64,000 nucleotides of DNA, taken from Spongiibacteraceae bacterium. Lineage in GTDB: Bacteria > Pseudomonadota > Gammaproteobacteria > Pseudomonadales > Dasaniaceae. The position numbers and the translations under genes are program-made. The notes below the pieces were generated by a model. That model was given only the letters and a program-made list of their open reading frames with translations, had not been told where the DNA came from and searched no databases. This document shows, one piece after another, positions 22,222-30,377 of the stretch. The stretch spans positions 1 to 64,000 of the forward strand of contig JAUXHA010000002.1 in NCBI GenBank assembly GCA_030621845.1. The letters are read 5' to 3'. Positions within the stretch are counted from its first letter, which is position 1; every line of letters starts with the position of its first letter.

Positions 22222-25170
22222 ATGCCCATAAAAAAGCAAAAATATCACTTCCCTCTCCATATCCATATTGGCGCGCTGTTTATTATCCTGATTATTGCCG
22301 TGGGCTCAGCATTGGCCTGGACCAGCTATAAGCAAATTACCCGCCTGACCTTCGAGGCCACCGAAACACTCTTTACCCATACCGCCAAGGAATTACAACT
22401 CCAGTTCCAGAAAGAATACCGGCCTATTGCTACATCAGTACGCCTGCTGGCCAGTGCCGCAATAACGGAAACCAGCTCGCTGCAGGAACGCATCAAGTAC
22501 ATGCCGATCCTGGCCGAGGTTATCCGAGAGGAACCACAGGTAACCGGTTTTCAGTTAGGTTATGACAACGGCGATTATTTTATTTTGCGCTCCCTGAACA
22601 CCGATTATAAGCGTAAAATTTTTGCCGCACCTGATTACGCCAGCTACATGATTGATCATATCAGCCATAATGAGAGCGGAGACAATGTGCAGCTTCGCTT
22701 ATTCCTCAATGAGCAATTAAAAATTAAGGGCGAGATTGAACAGAGCACCAGCCCATACGACCCAAGAAATAGACCCTGGTATACCAATGCAGAAGGTGTA
22801 ACGGGCAACCATATTACCTCTCCTTACTTATTCTTTTTTGAAAAAAAAATCGGCATCACCTTGTCAAGAAAGGCACTGGAAGGAAACAGTATTGTCGCGG
22901 CCGACATCACTCTGGGCAGCCTGACCAAAACACTGGACATCAACCGTATCAGTCCATCGTCAATCAGCCTTATCTACAATCAAAAAGAAGAAATACTGGC
23001 TCACAGCTTGGGCAACAATAGCAGCTTATTGCAGAACAACAGTGACCAGCAGATTCCGACGCTCAGTGCCTTGAGCGATACGATGATAGACAATGTGCAT
23101 TTCCTCGAGCAGCAGCAGTCACAGGTTATTTCCTTTATGCGCGCTGACCAGCGCTGGTTTGGCACTGTCCGTGACATAAGTCTGCACCAGCAATTACAGG
23201 TTAAGCTGCTGGTCGCCGCGCCGGAAAAAGAATTACTCGCCGCCGCGTTTGAAATGCGTAAAACCAGCCTGCTGGTTACCATCGCTGTGGTTTTACTCTC
23301 ACTGCCCATCGCCTGGATTTCTGCCAATAAAATTTCCCGGCCCATGCGGTTGCTGGCCAGGGAAGCCAAGGCAATATCCGGTTTCAATTTTGAGGAAGAC
23401 TTCAATACCACCTCCTCAGTCCAGGAAGTCGATCAACTGGGCAGTTCGATGGACTTGATGCGAGTAACGATCAGTAACTTCCTCAACCTGATCACCTCGC
23501 TGTCCGGCGAATCGAATATCGAGCGCCTACTGGAACGCGTCACCGATGAAACCATGAAGGCCAGTGGTGCCGATGCCGCCGTCATTTATCTTTTATCCGA
23601 TGACGAAACACAGCTGGAGGCCCAGGCGCCCAGACTGGCCAACGGCCAGGTACTTGAAGAGCATGACTTGCCGGCTCAATCGGTGCTTGAAAACGAGAAT
23701 AACAACCCGCTACTGGAAAAATACCTGCTGAAGGAAGTGGGGATTGAAACCATTGAAAAATCCCAGCCCAATACGACATATCTTTTACCGATCTTCAAAG
23801 CCCTTAAAGCAGAGCAAATTACCGTTATTCTACTGCCCTTGAGCAACCGGGATAACGACTCCACCGGTGCCCTTTGCCTGATTTACGCCGAGCACAATAA
23901 AGGGCTGGAAGATGCACTCAAACCCGAACGTATCGGTTTTGCCCAGGCCCTGTCCGGCTTTGCCGCCGTATCCATGGAAAGCCGCCAGTTAATAAAAATG
24001 CAAAAGACCCTATTGCAATCGTTTATCGAATTAATTGCCAGCGCCATTGATGCCAAATCACCCTATACCGGCGGCCACTGCCAGCGGGTACCCGAGATTA
24101 CCAAAATGTTAGCCCGGGCCGCCTGTGACAGCCACGACCCTCGCTTTGAAGACTTTTCACTGAACGATGACCAGTGGGAAGAACTCCATATTGCCGCCTG
24201 GTTGCACGATTGCGGAAAAATGACCACACCGGAGTACGTGGTCGACAAGTCGACAAAGCTGGAAACCATTTATGATCGCATCCATGAAATACGCATGCGT
24301 TTCGAAGTCTTAAAGCGTGATGCCGAATTGGACTACTGGCAACAACTGAGCAATGGTGGCGATCAGCAGGCATTAGCATCCGAGCTGAACGATACTTTGA
24401 ATAAACTGGACGATGACTTTGCCTTTGTTGCCGAGTGCAATGAAGGCGGTGAATTCATGGCACCGGAAAAAATCGACCGAATCAATCAAATCGCCGAGCG
24501 CACCTGGCGCCGAACCCTCAGCGACCGACTCGGTATTTCCTGGGAAGAAAATCAACGCAAACAACGCACACCGGCGCCATCACTACCGACCCAGGAACCG
24601 CTGCTTGCCGACAAGGAAGATCAAATATTCTATCGCCAAGCCGGTGACGTCATCCCCGATGACAACCCCTGGGGTTTCAAAATTGATACGCCCGCCTATA
24701 CCTATAATCGTGGCGAGCTCTACAATCTGTCGATTAGCCGTGGAACGCTGGCGGAAGAGGAACGATTCAAGATAAATGACCATATGGTACAAACCATTAT
24801 CATGCTCAACCAGCTGCCCTATCCAAAACATTTACGCAATGTACCGGCTATCGCCGGGGGCCATCATGAAACCATGATCGGCACCGGTTATCCGAAAAGA
24901 CTGCGCAAGGAAGACATGCCCCTCACTGCAAGAATGATGGCCATTGCCGATATTTTCGAAGCACTCACCGCTGCCGACCGGCCCTATAAAAAAGCCAAAC
25001 CACTCAGTGAGTCGATAAGAATTATGGCCAAAATGCGCGACAATCAACATATCGATGCCGATTTATTTGATCTATTCCTGCAATCGGGCGTTTACCTGGA
25101 TTACGCCAAACAGTTCCTGGCCGCAGAACAGATTGATGCCGTAGATATCAGCCAGCACTTAAGCGCTTGA
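22222..25170 (+). CDS. Membrane-bound HD-GYP phosphodiesterase-like sensor with cache, HAMP and GAF-like regions
   Basis: The 982-residue protein is a probable cyclic-di-GMP phosphodiesterase or related signalling hydrolase. A first membrane helix (about 15-35) leads to a large periplasmic cache-type sensor region (about 40-345), which contains YDPRNRPWY. A second helix (about 350-370) and a HAMP linker (ISRPMRLLAREAKAI) follow, then a GAF-like region (about 447-590), then the HD-GYP domain from about 600. The HD part has GGHCQRV and AAWLHDCGKM; the GYP part has GGHHETMIGTGYP, with metal-binding residues kept. About 150 residues are inserted between HD and GYP parts, more than usual. The ATG at 22222 has GAGG 12 nt upstream; a TTG 18 nt earlier is less likely. 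Confidence 0.9.
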   Translation: MPIKKQKYHFPLHIHIGALFIILIIAVGSALAWTSYKQITRLTFEATETLFTHTAKELQLQFQKEYRPIATSVRLLASAAITETSSLQERIKYMPILAEVIREEPQVTGFQLGYDNGDYFILRSLNTDYKRKIFAAPDYASYMIDHISHNESGDNVQLRLFLNEQLKIKGEIEQSTSPYDPRNRPWYTNAEGVTGNHITSPYLFFFEKKIGITLSRKALEGNSIVAADITLGSLTKTLDINRISPSSISLIYNQKEEILAHSLGNNSSLLQNNSDQQIPTLSALSDTMIDNVHFLEQQQSQVISFMRADQRWFGTVRDISLHQQLQVKLLVAAPEKELLAAAFEMRKTSLLVTIAVVLLSLPIAWISANKISRPMRLLAREAKAISGFNFEEDFNTTSSVQEVDQLGSSMDLMRVTISNFLNLITSLSGESNIERLLERVTDETMKASGADAAVIYLLSDDETQLEAQAPRLANGQVLEEHDLPAQSVLENENNNPLLEKYLLKEVGIETIEKSQPNTTYLLPIFKALKAEQITVILLPLSNRDNDSTGALCLIYAEHNKGLEDALKPERIGFAQALSGFAAVSMESRQLIKMQKTLLQSFIELIASAIDAKSPYTGGHCQRVPEITKMLARAACDSHDPRFEDFSLNDDQWEELHIAAWLHDCGKMTTPEYVVDKSTKLETIYDRIHEIRMRFEVLKRDAELDYWQQLSNGGDQQALASELNDTLNKLDDDFAFVAECNEGGEFMAPEKIDRINQIAERTWRRTLSDRLGISWEENQRKQRTPAPSLPTQEPLLADKEDQIFYRQAGDVIPDDNPWGFKIDTPAYTYNRGELYNLSISRGTLAEEERFKINDHMVQTIIMLNQLPYPKHLRNVPAIAGGHHETMIGTGYPKRLRKEDMPLTARMMAIADIFEALTAADRPYKKAKPLSESIRIMAKMRDNQHIDADLFDLFLQSGVYLDYAKQFLAAEQIDAVDISQHLSA

Positions 25171-25221
25171 ATTCGACGCCACAGGACGGCATTGCACGAT
25201 ACTGGAAATAGCGAGCAGGAA

Positions 25222-26790
25222 TTAACCCGCCATACCCCGCTTCAGCTCATCCTTATCAACCTGATTATTATCACTCTGCACCAGTGGCAGCGTTTTTTTA
25301 TACACCACTTTTCCAGGTATCATATAAGAAGCAAGGTGCTTTTTAAGCTCAAACAGTATTTCTTTCTCGCTGATTTCACTGGGCGCTGTATAGACCAGTA
25401 CAATTTCTTCTTCGATCAACTCGTTGTCAATAGCGAAGACCGCACACTGCTCGATCTGGGGAATATTTTTCGCCACCACTGACTCGATTTCAAAAGGGGA
25501 AACTCTAAAACCCCGCGTTTTAATCATGTCATCTTGTCGCGAGACAAAGTAAAGGTAACCTTCTTCGTCTTTATAGACATAATCACCTGAGGCAACAACA
25601 ATTTCATCGGTGAGCTGTCCCTCCAGATTGAGCACATCTTTTAAAATCTGCACAGATTTAAAGCGCTGCGCGTTTTCCTCTGGCGCATTCCAGAAACCGC
25701 GGTAAATATAGCCGCCTCGATGAATCAATTCGCCCACCTCACGCGCAGCACATTCCCTACCCTCTTCGTTGATGACATAAAGCTCAACATCATCAATGGG
25801 CTTTCCGATAGAATCCGGCCTGATTTTCACCTGTGAAGGCTCCAGATAAGTTGAGCGAAAAGCTTCCGTTAGACCGTGCATAGAGTAAAAATCAGCCCGC
25901 TGGAAAGTTTTCTTACAATCTCCGATCATTTTTTCTGTAACATTCCCACCCGATGAAGTAATGGTTTTAACGCCGTCAAAAAGCTCCGCACTGGGAATTC
26001 TTTGTTCATCATCATTAAACATCTGGGAAATATTGACGGGCATCAGCGGCAACACAGTGACCTTGTCATTGATCAGGTGGTCAAAAAAACTTTCGGGGAG
26101 AATGAACCGATGTAGCGCCAGCGTTGCCTGCTTAAACAGCGTGCAAAATATTTGATTCAAACCATAATCGAGATTAAAAAATAACAGGCCTGAAATGACA
26201 TCCTCATACTCCAACTTCAAATACTGAGAAACTACACGCGCCGAGTCAATCAGGTTACGATGCGAAATAACAATACCCTTGGGCGTACCTGACAGGCCAA
26301 AAGAGTAAGTAATGACAGCATTGCTATGACCACCAATGGCACAACTGTATGACTTATTATAATATTTGTAAATTTCTTCAAATGAGGCTATTTCCTTGCA
26401 GACTGTCTGGTAGGAAATTATATGGCCATCAAAATTTATTTCTTCAATACCCTCCAATTCAACTTTGTCAGAGATAATACACTGGATAGCGCAGTCGCCA
26501 ATGATGTACTCAACCTGCTCTGGCTTTAACATTTTGGTCAGTGGCACCAATAGATAATCGGTAGACAAAATGGCCAACACAGCAACAACTTGCTCGATAC
26601 CCTTGTTGGAATAGATACCAATTCGAGAACCTTTGGCGAGATCCAATTCGCTTAGATAAGAAGCGACCTGGTTGACCCGGGAAAACAATTCACCGTAGGA
26701 CATAGTCTTTTCATTAAAGATCAAGGCTGTTTTATCAGCGTGACCCTGCGCCGCATCTTCGAGAAGTGTTCTTATACAGTTTATTGACAT
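25222..26790 (-). CDS. AMP-forming acyl/amino-acid ligase-like protein of the glutamate mutase operon
   Basis: This 522-residue protein has the adenylate-forming enzyme fold. Motif A3 reads YSFGLSGTPKG, a variant of the usual TSG(S/T)TGxPKG. A5 is YSMHGLTEA, A7 is ASGDYVYKDEEGY, A8 is SRQDDMIKTRGFRVSPFEIE. The A10 region reads DNNQVDKDELK, where the catalytic lysine of the NGK triplet would be glutamine. The substrate is unknown. No carrier protein or condensation domain is attached or nearby. The ATG at 26790 has AAGGA upstream and overlaps the previous gene by 10 nt, so it is the fourth gene of a translationally coupled operon. Base composition is AT-richer than the flanks. Confidence 0.85.
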   Translation of the reverse strand: MSINCIRTLLEDAAQGHADKTALIFNEKTMSYGELFSRVNQVASYLSELDLAKGSRIGIYSNKGIEQVVAVLAILSTDYLLVPLTKMLKPEQVEYIIGDCAIQCIISDKVELEGIEEINFDGHIISYQTVCKEIASFEEIYKYYNKSYSCAIGGHSNAVITYSFGLSGTPKGIVISHRNLIDSARVVSQYLKLEYEDVISGLLFFNLDYGLNQIFCTLFKQATLALHRFILPESFFDHLINDKVTVLPLMPVNISQMFNDDEQRIPSAELFDGVKTITSSGGNVTEKMIGDCKKTFQRADFYSMHGLTEAFRSTYLEPSQVKIRPDSIGKPIDDVELYVINEEGRECAAREVGELIHRGGYIYRGFWNAPEENAQRFKSVQILKDVLNLEGQLTDEIVVASGDYVYKDEEGYLYFVSRQDDMIKTRGFRVSPFEIESVVAKNIPQIEQCAVFAIDNELIEEEIVLVYTAPSEISEKEILFELKKHLASYMIPGKVVYKKTLPLVQSDNNQVDKDELKRGMAG

Positions 26791-27983
26791 AATTCTTTTT
26801 CCTTTGCTCCAAGCGTCCAAATGTCATAGTTGCTATCAAGAATGGTCGCAGGGCTGTGATCCGAGGTAAGGATTTTTTTATAGAAAAACGAGATGATATT
26901 TTCAATTTCATCAATATTAAGTACTTTGGTAATTCCACCAGTTAGCACAATGGAGTTAATCGCCAGTAGCTTCAAGTTGATATAGGCTTTTTTATAATGC
27001 GACATTTTACAAAGCACCAGAAAGATGGCGAGCTGCATTAATATTTTTGTCGCTTTTTCACTTTCTTCGTCGAATATATTTTCGGTTACCTTTAAATGCA
27101 TCAACAATTCATAGACAAACTCATTTTCTTTAGCAGCAAAAATCAGTGACTGCCTGGATTTGTAGACACCCAGCTTTTTAAAAACTAGCCTGTCATATTC
27201 ATTTTCGGTCACTATATTGTCGTCAACCAAATCTTTTGAGTAGTGAATATCCGTAGTGGCTCCGCCAATATCCAACAGGATAAACGGATTTACCACAGAG
27301 AACCTGGCATCAATAAAGGGCAGCGCCTTATTGACAATATAGGGCGTTGAAAATATTTGATTGGCGGTAATATCATACAGGTGCTTGATATCTTCCTTGC
27401 CTTCTATATCTTGCTGGTAAAGGTTGGTTAGAAACTCTTTTAGATATTTTTCTACGATATGCAGCCTGTCATCAATGATATTGGGCAAGATAACAACATT
27501 TTCAATATTATCTTTTATCGCGGGAACCTCTTTCTCGCTACCCACAAAAACAATATTTGAGTAATTCAAGCTCGCCAAATACTGATACAGACTGGCAGAA
27601 AAAATATTATCATGGCTATTGATTCCACCCACCACAATAACAACATCAATAAGATCGCTGGGCGGCGTGTATTCTTCTATATTTTGATAGAGAACGGTAT
27701 CGATAATATTAATGCCTGAGTTAAAGGCAATATTGGCGGCATATTTTAATGAAAATGACTGACTAATACCGATAATCAACGCACTTAAACCACCGTTGGC
27801 GGATGAACAGATGTGCACGTCATTTTTGTCGAAGCGCTTAATAATATTACCGCACTTATGTGTTAAATCATCCAGAATGTCTTTATTGAAATTCCTAAAA
27901 TGCTGCTCAAGGTGTTCAGATGTGCTGAGTTTGAAATAGGTGCTGCCTATGTCAATGAAGAGCTTTTCATTTTCCCGGCTCAT
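26781..27983 (-). CDS. glmL: Glutamate mutase accessory protein, GlmL/MutL family
   Basis: This is a 400-residue ASKHA-fold ATPase-like protein of the MutL family that accompanies B12-dependent glutamate mutase. It probably serves as a reactivase or assembly factor. The phosphate-binding motif LFIDIGSTYFKLS lies at the N terminus, and a second one, FILLDIGGATTDIHYS, near residue 232; the latter is diagnostic of GlmL. A third glycine-rich element is VLTGGITKVLN. The protein is shorter than the longest family members. It overlaps glmE by 4 nt (ATGA) and the ligase gene by 10 nt. Confidence 0.85.
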   Translation of the reverse strand: MSRENEKLFIDIGSTYFKLSTSEHLEQHFRNFNKDILDDLTHKCGNIIKRFDKNDVHICSSANGGLSALIIGISQSFSLKYAANIAFNSGINIIDTVLYQNIEEYTPPSDLIDVVIVVGGINSHDNIFSASLYQYLASLNYSNIVFVGSEKEVPAIKDNIENVVILPNIIDDRLHIVEKYLKEFLTNLYQQDIEGKEDIKHLYDITANQIFSTPYIVNKALPFIDARFSVVNPFILLDIGGATTDIHYSKDLVDDNIVTENEYDRLVFKKLGVYKSRQSLIFAAKENEFVYELLMHLKVTENIFDEESEKATKILMQLAIFLVLCKMSHYKKAYINLKLLAINSIVLTGGITKVLNIDEIENIISFFYKKILTSDHSPATILDSNYDIWTLGAKEKELCQ

Positions 27984-29353
27984 TGCATTATCCCTATATC
28001 ATGGATAATGTCATCGACAATACCCGTGGTACTTTTGTTTAAATCACATTGTGCTTTTTCGTATTCAAAGCAGCGATCGGGTATAGGAACGCCACCTCTT
28101 TTTATAATCCGGATATTTTTATTGGCATCCCTGATGGTGATCATTTCATTATGGTTAATTATATGCGGGGAGAAAGGTACATCGATAATGCCGTTTTTAA
28201 TCGAATTAAAGACTTTCCGCCATAAGGTGTCTGCCGGGTCATTAAACACCGCCTCCATAATGGCATTAACCTCCTCGGTCAATACCTCTTCTTCCTGTTC
28301 ATCGACTACATTGGGCAAGCCGTTTAAGATACCCAGGGTATACTGCGTGTCGGCCACTGTTTTTGCATTGGCTTCCTTGGTTGGGATGCCAGTAGCCTCT
28401 TCACGTGTTTTAGTAATAATTTTATCTGCGCCCACCATGGAGGCAATTACTGTTGACAGATTAATCAACTGCTCGGCAAAATCCTTATTAGCTGGAAAGG
28501 CACCCATCCACTGATGATAGACAAGGTGTATCGCGGCATCACCGCAGTCAATTTGCTGCGCATAATATTTGGCCAACTTCTTGATCACAGCCCCTGTCAC
28601 AATATCCTGATTCATTGAACCTTGCTGGGAAAAGGAAACAGAAAATGATTTCACGCCCTCTTCCAGTGACAATAACATCTCCAACAACTGAATGACTATG
28701 GTAATGGACGGCGGCACCAGGGTGGCTGTTAACGGGCCAAAGGATTCTCTATTGATGGGCTCATTGAGTTTTGAATAATTGGCGCATACGCGCTCTACAT
28801 ACTTCCAGTACAAGAAGGCCTTGTCTAAAGGGAAGTTTTTAGAATAGGGCAACAGGTAGGTAATCGGCCCACCTTCTATTTCAAAAATTCCCGACGCAAT
28901 AGCCGTTTCGATTAGCAATCGGGCGTCGGGTGTGCCATGCCGTAAACTCACAGGCTTATCAAAGTGCGTGATCATCTTACGCGTGGTCCGATATCCATGC
29001 GTCACCAATGGGTAACCATTGAGCATATCCATATCATTTTCTTCGCTCAGGCGAAGCATTTTCTTTGCTGTGGCGTAGTCGTTTAGCCGAGTATTTGAAT
29101 CAATTGTTAACGGCAATACATCGACATTAGCCTCAACAAAAAATTCATACAAGGCAAATTGTTGCTTGTAGGTAGGGAAACCACCTCTGGGCTGAACCAG
29201 CATTTTATTTTTTTTCTTAAAATGGTGAGAGATAAACAATTCTTTACTGGCATTTTTCACGAAAGCCTCAACTTCAGAAAAATCAAAAGTATCAACATAC
29301 TCATTGCCAAGAATGATTTCTCTTTCTTCCTGTAGCAAACTCATTATTGACAT
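27980..29353 (-). CDS. glmE: Glutamate mutase (methylaspartate mutase) epsilon-type catalytic subunit
   Basis: This is the barrel subunit that rearranges L-glutamate and (2S,3S)-3-methylaspartate by adenosylcobalamin radical chemistry. The 457-residue product keeps the substrate-binding set known from the clostridial enzyme: arginines in TIDSNTRLNDY and SLRHGTPDARLL, the Glu and Tyr residues in EGGPITYLLPYSK, and the Lys and Glu of GIPTKEANA. The asparagine usually found in the ITYN position is Leu. FGPLTATLVPPSI and YHQWMGAFP are also family-typical. It overlaps glmS by 10 nt; an ATG at 29344 is an alternative start. Confidence 0.92.
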   Translation of the reverse strand: MSIMSLLQEEREIILGNEYVDTFDFSEVEAFVKNASKELFISHHFKKKNKMLVQPRGGFPTYKQQFALYEFFVEANVDVLPLTIDSNTRLNDYATAKKMLRLSEENDMDMLNGYPLVTHGYRTTRKMITHFDKPVSLRHGTPDARLLIETAIASGIFEIEGGPITYLLPYSKNFPLDKAFLYWKYVERVCANYSKLNEPINRESFGPLTATLVPPSITIVIQLLEMLLSLEEGVKSFSVSFSQQGSMNQDIVTGAVIKKLAKYYAQQIDCGDAAIHLVYHQWMGAFPANKDFAEQLINLSTVIASMVGADKIITKTREEATGIPTKEANAKTVADTQYTLGILNGLPNVVDEQEEEVLTEEVNAIMEAVFNDPADTLWRKVFNSIKNGIIDVPFSPHIINHNEMITIRDANKNIRIIKRGGVPIPDRCFEYEKAQCDLNKSTTGIVDDIIHDIGIMQ

Positions 29354-29769
29354 CTCTCTTTGATCTTTCCATCGTTGATAAAGGCTTCCAGTGAGTCAAG
29401 CCCGGTGTTTAGGTCCACCTGGTGACAAACCAGATCGAAGCCATAATTTTTGTAACGGGAGACAATGTCCTCGGTATTGCCGCTGCCGACCACTAAATTG
29501 CCACCAATCATCATAATAAGCTCATCTAATTGCTTATATTTTGCCTTCAGCAGCTTAACCTCGCGAGCCCAGCCCTCGGCCTCACCGTTGAGGGACGATA
29601 TCATCAGCACCTCCGCCCCCGTTTCCACTGCTGCATCAAAAAACTCTTCCAGGTAAGTGTTAACGCCTAAATTAAACACTTCATACCCTCTAGCTTGCAG
29701 AGAAAGGTCAATAAGTCGATTGGCAACTACATGAATATCGTTGCCAACAACGCCTGTTATTACTTTCAT
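29344..29769 (-). CDS. glmS: Glutamate mutase sigma-type cobalamin-binding subunit
   Basis: This 141-residue Rossmann-like domain should bind the cobalamin of glutamate mutase. It aligns with GlmS along its length: KVITGVVGNDIHVVANRLID, VLMISSLNGEAEGW, MIGGNLVVGSGNTEDI and KNYGFDLVCHQ. The axial-ligand motif is DIHVVA, so the Asp and His of DxHxxG are kept but the final Gly is Ala. It is the first gene of the four-gene operon glmS-glmE-glmL-ligase, all overlapping. The 108-nt divergent region upstream is shared with the RraA-like gene. I saw no cobalamin riboswitch there. Confidence 0.9.
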   Translation of the reverse strand: MKVITGVVGNDIHVVANRLIDLSLQARGYEVFNLGVNTYLEEFFDAAVETGAEVLMISSLNGEAEGWAREVKLLKAKYKQLDELIMMIGGNLVVGSGNTEDIVSRYKNYGFDLVCHQVDLNTGLDSLEAFINDGKIKERCQ

Positions 29770-29877
29770 AGATCAATATACCCACTGTATTTATGGCGCC
29801 ATGATAGCAAAAGTTGATGCAAAAAACGGTTATCCGATGCTAGAATTACCGGCTAATATGACCAACAGGAAGTATTC

Positions 29878-30357
29878 ATGACATTTTTTACCGCAGATAT
29901 CTGTGATATGCACAGCGATAAGGTATTTGTACTGGGAGCAGGCTACAAAAGCTATGGCGGTGCAGACAAGTGCCAGGGGGAAATCGTCACAGTAAAACTG
30001 GATAAAAACAATACCGAGCTAATAAGTTTGCTAAGAGACGAAGATGGCTCGGGAAAAATTGTCGTAGTCGATGTAGATCAAGCCTATTATGCTGTGGTGG
30101 GAGAAAACCTGATGAAATTCGCCCAACAGAATAACTACGCAGGCATCATCGTCAATGGCTATATCCGGGATACCTTCCAGATTAGGGATATTCCTGTCGC
30201 TTTATACGCACTGGGCACCTGCTCACGAAAGTATATCCCAGTAACACAGGGCGAAAGAAACACCCCCTTATCTTTTGGTGGCCTCGATTTTAACAGCGGT
30301 GACTATCTGTATGCCGATACCGATGGCGTAATCGTCAGCGCTGATAAAATTGTTTAG
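29878..30357 (+). CDS. RraA-family protein, possible class II aldolase or oxaloacetate decarboxylase-like enzyme
   Basis: This 159-residue protein has the RraA fold. It aligns end to end with E. coli RraA: TADICDMHSDKV, GYKSYGGADKCQGEIVTVK, GKIVVVDVDQAYYAVVGEN, GIIVNGYIRDTFQIRDIPVAL and the C-terminal SGDYLYADTDGVIVS. The family holds RNase E inhibitors and metal-dependent aldolases or decarboxylases acting on oxaloacetate-like acids. The enzymes carry a Gly...Arg-Asp pattern, and an Arg-Asp pair is present here (GYIRD). It is divergent from glmS, which hints at a role with the mutase. The start has AGGAAG 5 nt upstream. Confidence 0.8.
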   Translation: MTFFTADICDMHSDKVFVLGAGYKSYGGADKCQGEIVTVKLDKNNTELISLLRDEDGSGKIVVVDVDQAYYAVVGENLMKFAQQNNYAGIIVNGYIRDTFQIRDIPVALYALGTCSRKYIPVTQGERNTPLSFGGLDFNSGDYLYADTDGVIVSADKIV

Positions 30358-30377
30358 TGCAGCGTTTTCACCCTGCA

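Noticed and set aside
29770-29877. Cobalamin riboswitch before glmS
   Set aside because: The gap is only 108 nt and shared with the divergent RraA-like gene. No B12-box-like sequence was found, though a search with a covariance model was not possible.
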